From Thiotrichaceae bacterium (GTDB taxonomy: Bacteria > Pseudomonadota > Gammaproteobacteria > Thiotrichales > Thiotrichaceae), in assembly GCA_026992705.1 (NCBI GenBank), contig JALWYT010000220.1, positions 1 through 16,948 on the forward strand: a stretch of 16,948 nt of DNA. Reading direction: 5' to 3'. The position numbers and the translations under genes were made by a program. The notes under the pieces are model-generated. The model had not been told where the DNA came from, searched no databases, and saw only the letters and a list, made by a program, of their open reading frames with translations. Below, piece after piece: positions 1 through 7,441 of this stretch. Position 1 is the first letter of the stretch, and each line of letters starts with the position of its first letter.

Positions 1-50
1 GTGCATTAAGAGAGAGCTTAAGACGATGATTTTTTATCAATCTATGTAAC

Positions 51-1193
51 TTAGTTCTTCAAGCCTTTCTTTTTTCGTTTGGCATTGGGCGGTAAGCCTG
101 TGTGTTGGGTGCGTAGTTTGCTTTTTATGCGTTTTTTGTGGGCGGCAGCGGAGTTTTTGCGGTGGTGGGCTTGGTATTTTTTGGTTTTTTCCGCTGGGTC
201 GTAGGCGGGGATGAGTTGGTTTTTGCCGTTGCCGATGAGTTCAGCACGCCCCATATCGCGTAGGGCTTTGCGGATGAGTGGCCAATTTGCGGGGTCGTGG
301 TAGCGTAGTAGGGCTTTGTGTAGGCGGCGTTGTTCGGGGCTTTTGACGGTTTCTACGCTTTCACTTTTGTAGCTGACTTTTTTGAGTGGGTTTTTCCCTG
401 TGTGGTACATGGCGGTGGCGGTTGCCATTGGTGATGGGTAAAAGGCTTGGACTTGATCGGCTCGGAAGTTATGTTTTTTTAGCCATAATGCGAGGTTTAA
501 CATATCTTCATCTTTTGTCCCCGGGTGAGCGGCAATAAAATAGGGGATAAGATATTGCTCTTTGCCTGCTTCTTTTGTGTATTTTTCAAACAGTTCTTTG
601 AAGCGGTCATAGGTTCCAATCCCGGGCTTCATCATTTTGGATAAGGGAGCTTCTTCGGTGTGTTCAGGGGCGATTTTTAAGTAGCCCCCGACATGATGTG
701 TTACCAGTTCTTTGACATATTCGGGGTCTTCTACGGCAAGGTCATAACGCAAGCCTGAGCTAATCAATATACGTTTGATACCTTTTAGCTGACGAGCTTC
801 GCGGTATAGCTCTTTTAGTGGAGTGTGGTCGGTGTTCATATTTTGGCAGATTTTGGGGTACACACAGCTTGGCTTGCGGCAGGCGGCTTCGATTTTTGGG
901 TCTTTGCAAGCAAGGCGATACATATTGGCGGTGGGGCCGCCTAAATCAGAAATTACTCCTGTAAAACCGGGTACTTTATCGCGTATTTCTTTGATTTCAT
1001 TCAGTATGGAGTCTTTGGAGCGGTTTTGAATAATGCGTCCTTCGTGTTCGGTGATGGAGCAAAAAGTACAACCGCCAAAGCAGCCACGCATAATATTGAT
1101 TGAGAAACAAATCATTTCATAAGCGGGAATACGTTGCTCGCCATAGCTAGGGTGCGGTACGCGGGCAAAGGGCATGGCAAAGACGTAATCCAT
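51..1193 (-). pseudogene. ygiQ: YgiQ-type radical SAM protein, C-terminal fragment with the catalytic core
   Basis: This is the C-terminal half of the same broken gene. It carries the radical SAM core: CFGGCTFC at residues 38-45 of this reading supplies the three cysteines (38, 42, 45) that bind the 4Fe-4S cluster. It is followed by well-conserved family stretches (FTGVISDLGGPTANMYRLAC, HHVGGYLKIAPEHTEE, AGKEQYLIPYFIAAHPGT, FYPSPMATATAMYHTGKNPL). A basic tail rich in Lys and Arg ends the protein, as is usual in the family. The ATG at 1193 is internal to the ancestral gene: the same frame continues upstream for at least 19 recognisable residues before the frameshift point. A separate 380-residue product would need reinitiation, and no convincing ribosome binding site precedes this ATG. 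The substrate of the family is not known to me. Confidence 0.85.
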
Positions 1194-1225
1194 TTCATCA
1201 GTAGATAGAGGGATTGGCGGAGGGT

Positions 1226-2263
1226 TTAGCCAAATATCAACATTGCCGTGTTTTTGCGGGCATTCCCCGGGTTGGTTTCTAAATGCAAAATGCGGTTTGC
1301 GTGGGCATATAAGGCTTTGTCATTGACGACTTTTTCATAAGCGGGAAGGCGGATAACGGTGGTTTCCCGCTTTAGCTGTGCCCTTGGGTGAAATTGCAAT
1401 TTGTGTTCATCGCTTCGTTTGGGGCGATAGCTTTTGTCGTCAATCCATTGCTGATTGCGTCGCTCTAGTTCGCAATCGCTGATTTCTTGTGTATTGATAT
1501 AAGGGTTGATAATGCGGTCAATTTTCCCCGGTTGGTCAATTCGTGTTGAGTCAATTTCTTGCCAGCCTGTTGGTGTATCTTTACGAATAAATGCTGTGCC
1601 GCGAATATCCGTCATATCAGCGACTTGATCCCTCCGAGCAAAACGATGAGCGACTTCGACCACTGCCCGCTCTGCATTGCCGTAGAGTAGAATATCTGCT
1701 GTTGCATCGAGCAAAATAGAACGCCGTACTTTTTCTTGCCAATAATCAAAATGAGCAATGCGTCGCAGAGAGGTTTCGATACCACCTAGCACCACTGGCA
1801 CATGCGGATAGGCTTCTTTGCAGCGTTGCGAATACACCAATGAGGCTCGATCAGGGCGACTGCCGCCTAAACCACCCGGGGTATAAGCATCATCTGAGCG
1901 AGGCTTGCGGTCAGCGGTATAGCGGTTAATCATGGAGTCCATATTGCCCGCGGATACACCAAAAAATAAATTGGGTTCGCCTAATTGCATAAACGCATCT
2001 TTAGAATGCCAATCAGGTTGAGCAATAATACCAACTCGAAAGCCTTGAGCTTCTAGTAGCCGTCCAATAATTGCCATGCCAAATGAGGGGTGGTCAACAT
2101 AGGCATCCCCCGTGACGATAATAATATCGCAAGAATCCCAGCCAAGAGCGTCCATCTCCGCTCGCGACATGGGCAGAAATTCAGACGTGCCATAACACTC
2201 TGCCCAATAGGGCTTGTAATCGTATAAGGCTTTTTGAATGTGTGGGTTGTTTGGGGCTGACAT
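1226..2263 (-). pseudogene. ygiQ: YgiQ-type radical SAM protein, N-terminal fragment (frameshifted gene)
   Basis: This is the N-terminal half of a UPF0313/YgiQ family protein, whose function is not established. The 345-residue reading starts at ATG 2263 (MSAPNNPHIQKALYDYKPYW) and contains the family's N-terminal domain, with the VTGDAYVDHPSFG stretch near residues 50-62 and VVLGGIETSLRRIAHFDYW near 157-175. It reads as the family through ILHLETNPGNAR, then runs into KNTAMLIFG and a stop. The missing continuation (HGNVDIWLNPPPIPLSTDEM) lies in the -1 frame across an A5 run at 1251-1255. It joins directly to the downstream radical SAM half, so the two were one gene of about 730 codons. The fragment lacks the CxxxCxxC iron-sulfur motif and cannot be a radical SAM enzyme alone. 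A sequencing error in the A run is a possible alternative. Confidence 0.85.
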
Positions 2264-2270
2264 ACTGAAT

Positions 2271-2299
2271 TTGGGTTATTAAGACGACTCGAGTAGAAT
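2271..2299 (+). promoter_or_regulatory. Possible sigma70 promoter for the glycosyltransferase gene
   Basis: TTGGGT (2271-2276), a 17-nt spacer and TAGAAT (2294-2299, five of six consensus bases) lie 36 nt before the ATG at 2336. The -35 box is weak (three of six). The site sits in the 72-nt gap between divergently oriented genes, where a promoter for each is expected. Confidence 0.4.
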
Positions 2300-2335
2300 A
2301 GCATAGCCGATGAAAAAACACTGAAAACCACAGCC

Positions 2336-3094
2336 ATGACACCACTTTCTATTTGCTATATTACGCTCAATGCAGAAAAACATCTTGCTAAAAGCTTGCA
2401 ACAAAGCCAAAAATTGACAGATGACATTGTTATTGTCGATTCTGGCAGCACAGATAATACAGCAAATATTGCGAAAGCTTACGCGGTTAATTTTATTGAA
2501 CAAGATTGGCTCGGTTTTGCGGCTCAAAAACAAATGGCAATTGATAATTGCCAACATCATTGGGTGCTGTTTTTGGATGCAGATGAAATTTTAAGTGATG
2601 AGGCAATTGATGAGATTCAAACGGTCTTATCGCAAGTTAATAAACCTGCAGCGTTTAGCTTGCCCCGACAAAACTGGTTTCAAGGTAAATGGATACGTCA
2701 TGGTAGCTGGTGGCCTGATCGGGTTGTCCGCTTAGTTGATCGCAGACAAGGAAAAATGAAGCCCGTGCAAGTACATGAAAGTTGGCAAACTGATGGTGAA
2801 ATTCATGAGTTGCAAGGTGTAATTCAGCATTTTTCTTTTGATAGCTACGGGGATTTGCTTAAAAAAGCCGATAGCTATTCTGATTTAGCTTCTCAGCAAT
2901 TATTTGAGCAAGGACAAAGTTGTTCTAAATGGGCTCCATTAAGCCATGCTTTTGCGAGTTTTATTAAGTTTTTTATTATTAAACAAGGCTTTCGTGATGG
3001 CATTGAAGGAGCAGCTATTGCTTACACCAATGGACTAGGGGCTTTTTTAAAATATGCTAAATTACAGTTATTATGGCGAGACAAGCAAAAGTAA
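2336..3094 (+). CDS. Family 2 glycosyltransferase, LPS-core (WaaE/KdtX-like)
   Basis: A 252-residue GT-A glycosyltransferase that probably adds a sugar to the lipopolysaccharide core at the inner face of the cytoplasmic membrane. The N-terminal nucleotide-sugar-binding half shows VDSGSTDNT at residues 34-42 and the metal-binding DADE at 81-84. The centre has RQNWFQGKWIRHGSWWPDR and VQVHESW, which resemble the WaaE/KdtX group of heptose-modifying beta-1,4-glucosyltransferases. The C-terminal part (AFASFIKFFIIKQGFRDG) is a hydrophobic, basic segment typical of membrane association in that group. The length is normal for the group. ATG 2336 is the first start that gives the complete GT2 N-terminus; no strong Shine-Dalgarno sequence precedes it. 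The neighbours are unrelated, so the acceptor sugar cannot be inferred from context. Confidence 0.85.
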   Translation: MTPLSICYITLNAEKHLAKSLQQSQKLTDDIVIVDSGSTDNTANIAKAYAVNFIEQDWLGFAAQKQMAIDNCQHHWVLFLDADEILSDEAIDEIQTVLSQVNKPAAFSLPRQNWFQGKWIRHGSWWPDRVVRLVDRRQGKMKPVQVHESWQTDGEIHELQGVIQHFSFDSYGDLLKKADSYSDLASQQLFEQGQSCSKWAPLSHAFASFIKFFIIKQGFRDGIEGAAIAYTNGLGAFLKYAKLQLLWRDKQK

Positions 3095-3121
3095 TTCATT
3101 GATATTGAAAAATATAAATAA

Positions 3122-3150
3122 TTGCCATCTTTGTCTAGCTTACATAGAAT
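3122..3150 (+). promoter_or_regulatory. Sigma70 promoter for the CbbY-like gene
   Basis: TTGCCA (3122-3127, five of six), a 17-nt spacer and TAGAAT (3145-3150, five of six) end 31 nt before the GTG start at 3182. A ribosome binding site (AGGGGTG, 3171-3177) follows. This is one of the best-matching promoters in the window and makes the HAD gene an independent transcription unit. Confidence 0.7.
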
Positions 3151-3181
3151 CTTTAGTTCTTTTTTAATTTAGGGGTGATCT

Positions 3182-3958
3182 GTGAAAAAGCTTAACGCCT
3201 TATTATTCGATGTTGATGGAACATTAGCTGATACAGAACGTGATGGGCATCGTGTTGCTTTTAATAAAGCATTCCAAGAAGCAGGCTTAGATTGGGACTG
3301 GACAGTTGATTTATATGCCAAATTACTGACCGTTACTGGGGGAAAGGAACGAATTCGTTATCATATTGAGTATTATTTGGAAGGTGATGCTCCTGTGGGT
3401 ACGGACACGGAAGCAGGTTTACAGGAATTTGCAGTTCATTTACATCAGCGTAAAACGTATTTTTATTTAGAAATGCTAAAAAATGGTGAAATTCCACTTC
3501 GTGTAGGTGTTGAGCGGCTAATTAAACAAGCCCGAAAAGCCGGCTATCGTTTAGCTATTGCGACGACGACTACACCCGCTAATGTGACTTATTTATTAAG
3601 TTCAACCTTGGGTGAAGAGTCTATTGAATGGTTTGATGTGATTGCTGCTGGGGATATTGTTCCTGCTAAAAAACCAGCCCCAGATATTTATCTCTATGCG
3701 ATGGAGCAAATGAGTGTATCCGCTGATGAGTGTATTGCTTTTGAAGATTCAGACAATGGTATTAAATCTTCCACTGCAGCAGGTTTAAAAACATTGGTGA
3801 CGGTTAACGATTATACTAAAGAGCAAGATTTTAGCCAAGCTGTATTGGTATTAGACCAATTAGGTGAAGTGGATCAACCATTCACAGTGTTACAGGGTAA
3901 TGCAGGTAATGCAAGCTACGTTAGTCTTGATTTACTGGAAGACTTGCATCGCAGATAA
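3182..3958 (+). CDS. CbbY-like HAD-superfamily sugar-phosphate phosphatase
   Basis: A 258-residue HAD subfamily IA hydrolase. Motif I is FDVDGT at residues 9-14, with nucleophile Asp10 and acid/base Asp12. Motif II threonines are at 128-131, the motif III lysine is in PAKKPAPDIY (161-170), and the metal-binding acids are in FEDSDNGI (187-194). The helical cap contains LLTVTGGKERIRYH (48-61), a stretch typical of the CbbY/CbbZ group. Characterised CbbY removes phosphate from xylulose-1,5-bisphosphate, an inhibitor of Rubisco, but related cap types act on other sugar phosphates. No Calvin-cycle gene is present here, so the substrate remains an inference. The start is GTG, chosen because AGGGGTG lies 4 nt upstream and the family N-terminus begins there. 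Confidence 0.8.
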   Translation: MKKLNALLFDVDGTLADTERDGHRVAFNKAFQEAGLDWDWTVDLYAKLLTVTGGKERIRYHIEYYLEGDAPVGTDTEAGLQEFAVHLHQRKTYFYLEMLKNGEIPLRVGVERLIKQARKAGYRLAIATTTTPANVTYLLSSTLGEESIEWFDVIAAGDIVPAKKPAPDIYLYAMEQMSVSADECIAFEDSDNGIKSSTAAGLKTLVTVNDYTKEQDFSQAVLVLDQLGEVDQPFTVLQGNAGNASYVSLDLLEDLHRR

Positions 3959-3969
3959 AATATAACTCT

Positions 3970-4039
3970 CTACGTTTGTAATGAAACCGGCTAATTGTCG
4001 AGCTATACTATTGCTAGTCCGATCTACAAACTTAGTTTT
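3970..4039. terminator. Possible structured terminator between convergent genes
   Basis: The gap between the convergent HAD and transglycosylase genes holds a long-loop inverted repeat. CTAcGTTTGTA (3970-3980) pairs with TACAAACtTAG (4025-4035) apart from one mismatch, and TTTT follows on the plus strand. A smaller repeat (CGGCTA with TAGtCCG) is nested inside. The position suits transcription termination, but the 44-nt internal segment and short T-run make it weak. Confidence 0.3.
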
Positions 4040-4046
4040 ATAGATA

Positions 4047-4724
4047 TTAATGCTTATATAAATGAGGTGCTTTGAGTTTATTAATTGCTAAACCACTTCG
4101 CCCTGGTTTTCCTGATACAAATGGTGAGCGGTAACGGACGGAAACTCGTCCATTTTTATTATAGCGAATATTTGAATCTGTGAAGGTTAAACCTGTAACT
4201 TTTTTATCACTGAGTTTTGCATAAACATGTAATACCTTCTTTACATAGCGTTGTGTTTCTTTATAGGGGGGGATGCCTTTGTATTTATCTACGGCTCCTT
4301 CTCCTGCATTATAAGCAGCAATGGTTTTAATCATGTTGCCTTTATAACGTTTTTTTAAAACATTTAAATAATGCGTTCCACCACGGATATTTTGATCTGG
4401 ATTATAGCTATCTAATACACCAAAGCGAGCAGCTGTTTTAGGTATTAATTGCATCAAACCCTGAGCATTTTTAGGCGATAAAGCAGTGCGATTATAACAA
4501 GATTCAACAGCCATAATGGCTTTAATTAAATTTTCATCAATACTGTAGTGTTTAGCATGTTTTTTTATGCTTTTATAATATGGTTTTGCCCGTTCATTAA
4601 GGCTTTTACTGCTTAGATTAATGCAAGTTTTATGCTTTTCCTTTGCCAATAAGATGTTACTAGTTAATGATATATTAAAGCCAATCAATATACCTAGTAT
4701 TATTTTCGTTGAAATAAAATGCAT
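4047..4724 (-). CDS. Exported lytic transglycosylase (SLT domain)
   Basis: A 225-residue periplasmic enzyme expected to cleave the MurNAc-GlcNAc bond of peptidoglycan, leaving 1,6-anhydro ends. A signal peptide is visible at residues 1-27 (basic start, hydrophobic core, likely cleavage after LLA). The SLT domain follows: catalytic Glu74 in AIMAVESCYN, then LSPKNAQGLMQLIP (82-95), AAYNAGEGAVDKY near 135-147 and a terminal RYVKKV helix, the usual order of goose-lysozyme-type transglycosylase motifs. The last 55 residues (from about 170) lack a recognisable domain and contain repeated Arg-Tyr and Ser-Gly patches. AAGGGGA sits 3-4 nt before the ATG. It lies 40 nt downstream of tadA on the same strand and could be co-transcribed with it, although the functions differ. 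Confidence 0.88.
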   Translation of the reverse strand: MHFISTKIILGILIGFNISLTSNILLAKEKHKTCINLSSKSLNERAKPYYKSIKKHAKHYSIDENLIKAIMAVESCYNRTALSPKNAQGLMQLIPKTAARFGVLDSYNPDQNIRGGTHYLNVLKKRYKGNMIKTIAAYNAGEGAVDKYKGIPPYKETQRYVKKVLHVYAKLSDKKVTGLTFTDSNIRYNKNGRVSVRYRSPFVSGKPGRSGLAINKLKAPHLYKH

Positions 4725-4764
4725 AAATCCCCTTTTAAAATAATATTAGAAAATACTAATATAG

Positions 4765-5235
4765 TTAGTCTTTCTGTTCCTTTTTAAGTTCACGTTTTTT
4801 TTTGAAAAAATCTTTTAGTTGCTGACTACATTCTGCTTGTAATATACCACCACAGACTTCAATTTTATGGTTATGGTAGTCTGCAGTGAGTAAATAATCA
4901 CAGCTTTCAACTACTCCTGTTTTGGGATCATAAGCTCCAAACACTAAGCGGGATATCCTTGCATGTATCATCATACCAGCACACATAGAACAAGGCTCTA
5001 ATGTGACATAAAGTGTAGTATTCGGTAAACGATAATTCTGTTTTTTCTGACCTGCGGAGCGAATTGCCTGAACCTCTGCATGAGCACTAGGGTCATGTTG
5101 ATTAATTAATTGATTCCAACCTTCGCCAATGATTTTATTATTTTCTACTAACACTGCACCAACAGGTACTTCTCCTTCTAGTTCAGCTTGTCTTGCTAAT
5201 TGGATTGCATACCGCATCCAGTGTTCATCATACAT
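4765..5235 (-). CDS. tadA: tRNA-specific adenosine deaminase TadA
   Basis: Deaminates adenosine-34 to inosine in the wobble position of tRNA-Arg(ACG), in the cytoplasm. The zinc-dependent deaminase signature is complete: HAEVQAI (His52, catalytic Glu54 when counted from the ATG) and PCSMCAG (Cys82, Cys85). The EVPVGAVLV and GEGWN stretches near the N-terminus are typical of TadA rather than cytidine deaminases. The length is 156 residues, close to the family. An upstream in-frame TTG at 5247 would add four residues; ATG 5235 is preferred because TGGA lies at suitable spacing before it. The C-terminal KKKRELKKEQKD tail matches the usual basic end. Confidence 0.9.
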   Translation of the reverse strand: MYDEHWMRYAIQLARQAELEGEVPVGAVLVENNKIIGEGWNQLINQHDPSAHAEVQAIRSAGQKKQNYRLPNTTLYVTLEPCSMCAGMMIHARISRLVFGAYDPKTGVVESCDYLLTADYHNHKIEVCGGILQAECSQQLKDFFKKKRELKKEQKD

Positions 5236-5271
5236 TACGTTATCCAATATTAAGGTTCCAATTAGAACTAA

Positions 5272-5299
5272 TTTACAATTATAGAGTCACCCAATAATA
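5272..5299 (+). promoter_or_regulatory. Sigma70 promoter for the NlpC/P60 gene
   Basis: TTTACA (5272-5277, five of six), a 16-nt spacer and AATAAT (5294-5299, five of six) lie 46 nt before the ATG at 5346. On the opposite strand a perfect TATAAT (5283-5278) falls in the same spacer and may be the -10 box of tadA, though without a clear -35. The two transcription units would then share overlapping promoter DNA. Confidence 0.5.
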
Positions 5300-5300
5300 A

Positions 5301-5316
5301 GCAGATGGGGATCTGC
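5301..5316 (+). promoter_or_regulatory. Leader hairpin upstream of the NlpC/P60 gene
   Basis: GCAGAT, a GGGG loop and ATCTGC form a perfect 6-bp hairpin beginning one nucleotide after the predicted -10 box. It would sit at or near the 5' end of the transcript. No T-run follows, so it is not a terminator. It could be an mRNA-stabilising 5' hairpin or a protein-binding palindrome. Confidence 0.4.
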
Positions 5317-5345
5317 AAATAAATTATCAACACTGGGCTAAAAAA

Positions 5346-5834
5346 ATGAAAACATTATTATCAATAAGCATTATTGCTACGGCTTTATTATCAACCGCTT
5401 GTGCTCCTTTGCCACATCCTTCAGGTCAACAGGTCGGTTATTCAAGCGAGTATTATCATTTATCACCACAGCGTAGAGAGTTGATGAGAGTGGCTCATCA
5501 TAGCATCGGTACACGCTATAAATGGGGAGGAGAAACACCAACACAGGGTTTTGATTGCAGTGGCTTAATGCGGTATAGCTATAAACAGGTTGGCATAAAG
5601 ATTCCACGTACTTCAGCTAAACAGCGTAATGCAAGCCGGCAATTATCACGTTCACAGCTTCAGCCAGGAGATATGATTTTCTTTAAAATAGACAAGCGAA
5701 CGAATCATGTTGGTATTTATACGGGCAATGGTAAATTTATCCATGCATCATCAGGTAGTCGTCGTGTCAAAAAAGAGAAATTAGATACACCTTATTGGAA
5801 TCAACATGTTGTTAAATATGGAACATTTCTATAA
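5346..5834 (+). CDS. NlpC/P60 family cell-wall endopeptidase, probable lipoprotein
   Basis: A 162-residue envelope protease expected to cut peptide stems of peptidoglycan. Residues 1-18 are a signal sequence. Cys19 in LLSTAC is a probable lipidation site, although the leucine is one position further from the Cys than in the best lipoboxes. The NlpC/P60 domain has catalytic Cys71 in GFDCSGLMRY, His121 in NHVGIYTG and the third polar residue His133 in FIHASS, with the preceding RYKWGGETP and IPRTSAKQ motifs intact. The size matches small Spr/NlpC-type enzymes. Its stop codon overlaps the comM stop codon tail to tail (6 nt shared), so neither transcript can end in a terminator between the two genes. 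Confidence 0.88.
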   Translation: MKTLLSISIIATALLSTACAPLPHPSGQQVGYSSEYYHLSPQRRELMRVAHHSIGTRYKWGGETPTQGFDCSGLMRYSYKQVGIKIPRTSAKQRNASRQLSRSQLQPGDMIFFKIDKRTNHVGIYTGNGKFIHASSGSRRVKKEKLDTPYWNQHVVKYGTFL

Positions 5835-7358
5835 CGCTATATTCTGTTGATTTGTATTCATCAGTCTTTCAAATGAACGGTAGGATAAGGCTTCGGTTAA
5901 GTGTTCTGTTTGAATGCTGTCACTTTCTGCTAAATCAGCAATACTGCGAGCGACTTTGAGAATGCGGTGATAGGCTCGGGCGGAGAGTTTAAAGCGATCT
6001 ATCGCTGTTGAAATCAAATTTTCATGGGCTTTGCTGAGTTGGCAGTATTGATTAATTTCACGGTTGCTTAACTCTCTATTGGCTTTGCCTTGGCGTGATA
6101 ATTGTCGCTCTCTGGCAATCAGTACACGCTGTCGAACTTGCTCGCTGTTTTCTCCTTGCTCGTTGGACAGTAGCTCTTTGCGAGATAATCGTGGGACTTC
6201 TATTTGAATATCAATGCGATCTAAAAAGGGTGCAGATAGCTTAGAGCGATAGCGTTGTTGTTGCTGCGGTGTGCATTTACAGTTATCACGAAAATCACAA
6301 TCATAACCTTGTGGGCAAGGGTTCATGGCGGCAATTAATTGAAAATTAGCGGGATAACTTGCCTGTCTTGCGGCTCTTGAAATGGTGATTTTTTGTGTTT
6401 CTAACGGTTCACGCAAAACTTCTAGCACACGCCGATCAAATTCAGTCAGTTCATCTAAAAATAATACGCCATTATGAGCCAGTGAGATTTCCCCGGGTTT
6501 AACATGCGAACCCCCGCCGACTAGGGCAACACCTGAGCAAGTGTGATGCGGGTCGCGGACTGGTCGTAGCCCCCAATTTTTGACATCAAAACCGTGTAAA
6601 CTAATAGAGGCGATGGTGGCAGTTTCCAATGCCTCTTTTTCTGTCATGGGTGGCAAAATGGTTACAAGCCGACTGGCAAGCATGGTCTTACCTGTCCCCG
6701 GTGGACCGACCATTAACATATTATGCCCTCCTGCAGCAGCAATCTCTAATGCTCGCCGTGCTTGGAATTGTCCTCTAACATCGGCTAAATCAACGCTATA
6801 TTGTGGGGTTTTGCCATGAATATCGTGAGGGTGTGGGCTGAGTGTTTCAATATTATTAAAATGAGCGGTCACTTCTAATAAATGCGTGGCGGAATAAACG
6901 GGTAATTTCTTAATCAAAGCCGCTTCATCGGCATTATCACGGGGTACAAATAAATTACGCTTTACCTGTTGGGCAGCATAGGCAGTGGGTAAAATACCTT
7001 TTACGGGGCGTAGTTTTCCGCCTAAGGATAATTCACCTGCAAATTCATAATTAGCAAGAGCCGCTTCGGAGATTTGTCCACTAGCAGCGAGAATGCCTAA
7101 AGCAATCGGCAAATCAAAGCGTCCGCCATCTTTGGGAATATCCGCTGGTGCAAGGTTGATGGTGATTCTGCCATCTGGAAACTGAAAATTAGAATTAATT
7201 AAAGCCGCTCGCACACGGTCTTTGCTTTCCTTTACCGCCGTTTCGGGCAAGCCAACAATGGATAATGCAGGCAATCCGTTGGCAATATGAACTTCTACAC
7301 TCACGAGTGGAGCGTGAATTCCATCATTGGTTCGGCTGTAAACAACGGCAAGACTCAT
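5829..7358 (-). CDS. comM: ComM/YifB family Mg-chelatase-like AAA+ ATPase
   Basis: A 509-residue AAA+ protein. In naturally competent relatives ComM is a hexameric branch-migration helicase that extends integration of incoming DNA. Its N-terminal third is a ChlI/Lon-protease-like fold (SIVGLPETAVKESKDRVR at 33-50, APADIPKDGGRFDLPIALGI at 70-89). The ATPase has Walker A GPPGTGKT at 218-225 and Walker B GVLFLDEL at 297-304. The segment AAMNPCPQGYDCDFRDNCKC carries the family's cysteine cluster, and PFLDRIDIQIEV is the sensor region. The C-terminal Mg_chelatase_C domain contains the SARAYHRILKVARSIADL stretch. The length is normal and the ATG is supported by the conserved MSLAVVYSR start. No competence gene is nearby, so transformation of the host is not implied. 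Confidence 0.92.
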   Translation of the reverse strand: MSLAVVYSRTNDGIHAPLVSVEVHIANGLPALSIVGLPETAVKESKDRVRAALINSNFQFPDGRITINLAPADIPKDGGRFDLPIALGILAASGQISEAALANYEFAGELSLGGKLRPVKGILPTAYAAQQVKRNLFVPRDNADEAALIKKLPVYSATHLLEVTAHFNNIETLSPHPHDIHGKTPQYSVDLADVRGQFQARRALEIAAAGGHNMLMVGPPGTGKTMLASRLVTILPPMTEKEALETATIASISLHGFDVKNWGLRPVRDPHHTCSGVALVGGGSHVKPGEISLAHNGVLFLDELTEFDRRVLEVLREPLETQKITISRAARQASYPANFQLIAAMNPCPQGYDCDFRDNCKCTPQQQQRYRSKLSAPFLDRIDIQIEVPRLSRKELLSNEQGENSEQVRQRVLIARERQLSRQGKANRELSNREINQYCQLSKAHENLISTAIDRFKLSARAYHRILKVARSIADLAESDSIQTEHLTEALSYRSFERLMNTNQQNIAL

Positions 7359-7441
7359 TTTTTATTCGCTTTAGTTAAAAGCTTTATTGTCAATGCAATG
7401 GCTAGTTTGATGCAAAATTATTAGATTAGTGGTGTATTAAA

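Noticed and set aside
1245..1264. Programmed -1 frameshifting in ygiQ at CAAAAAC
   Set aside because: The heptamer resembles a slippery site, but the Lys tRNA would have to re-pair on CAA, the A run is too short for polymerase slippage, and residues seem to be missing around the junction. A plain deletion explains it better.
2053..2560. Two small minus-strand frames over the ygiQ start and the glycosyltransferase gene
   Set aside because: They overlap clearly homologous genes, overlap each other, and show no family resemblance.
4743..4762. ATATTAG / CTAATAT inverted repeat between tadA and the transglycosylase gene as a terminator
   Set aside because: The stem is almost entirely A/T, would be very weak, and no proper T-run follows on the minus strand; such repeats are expected by chance in this AT-rich gap.
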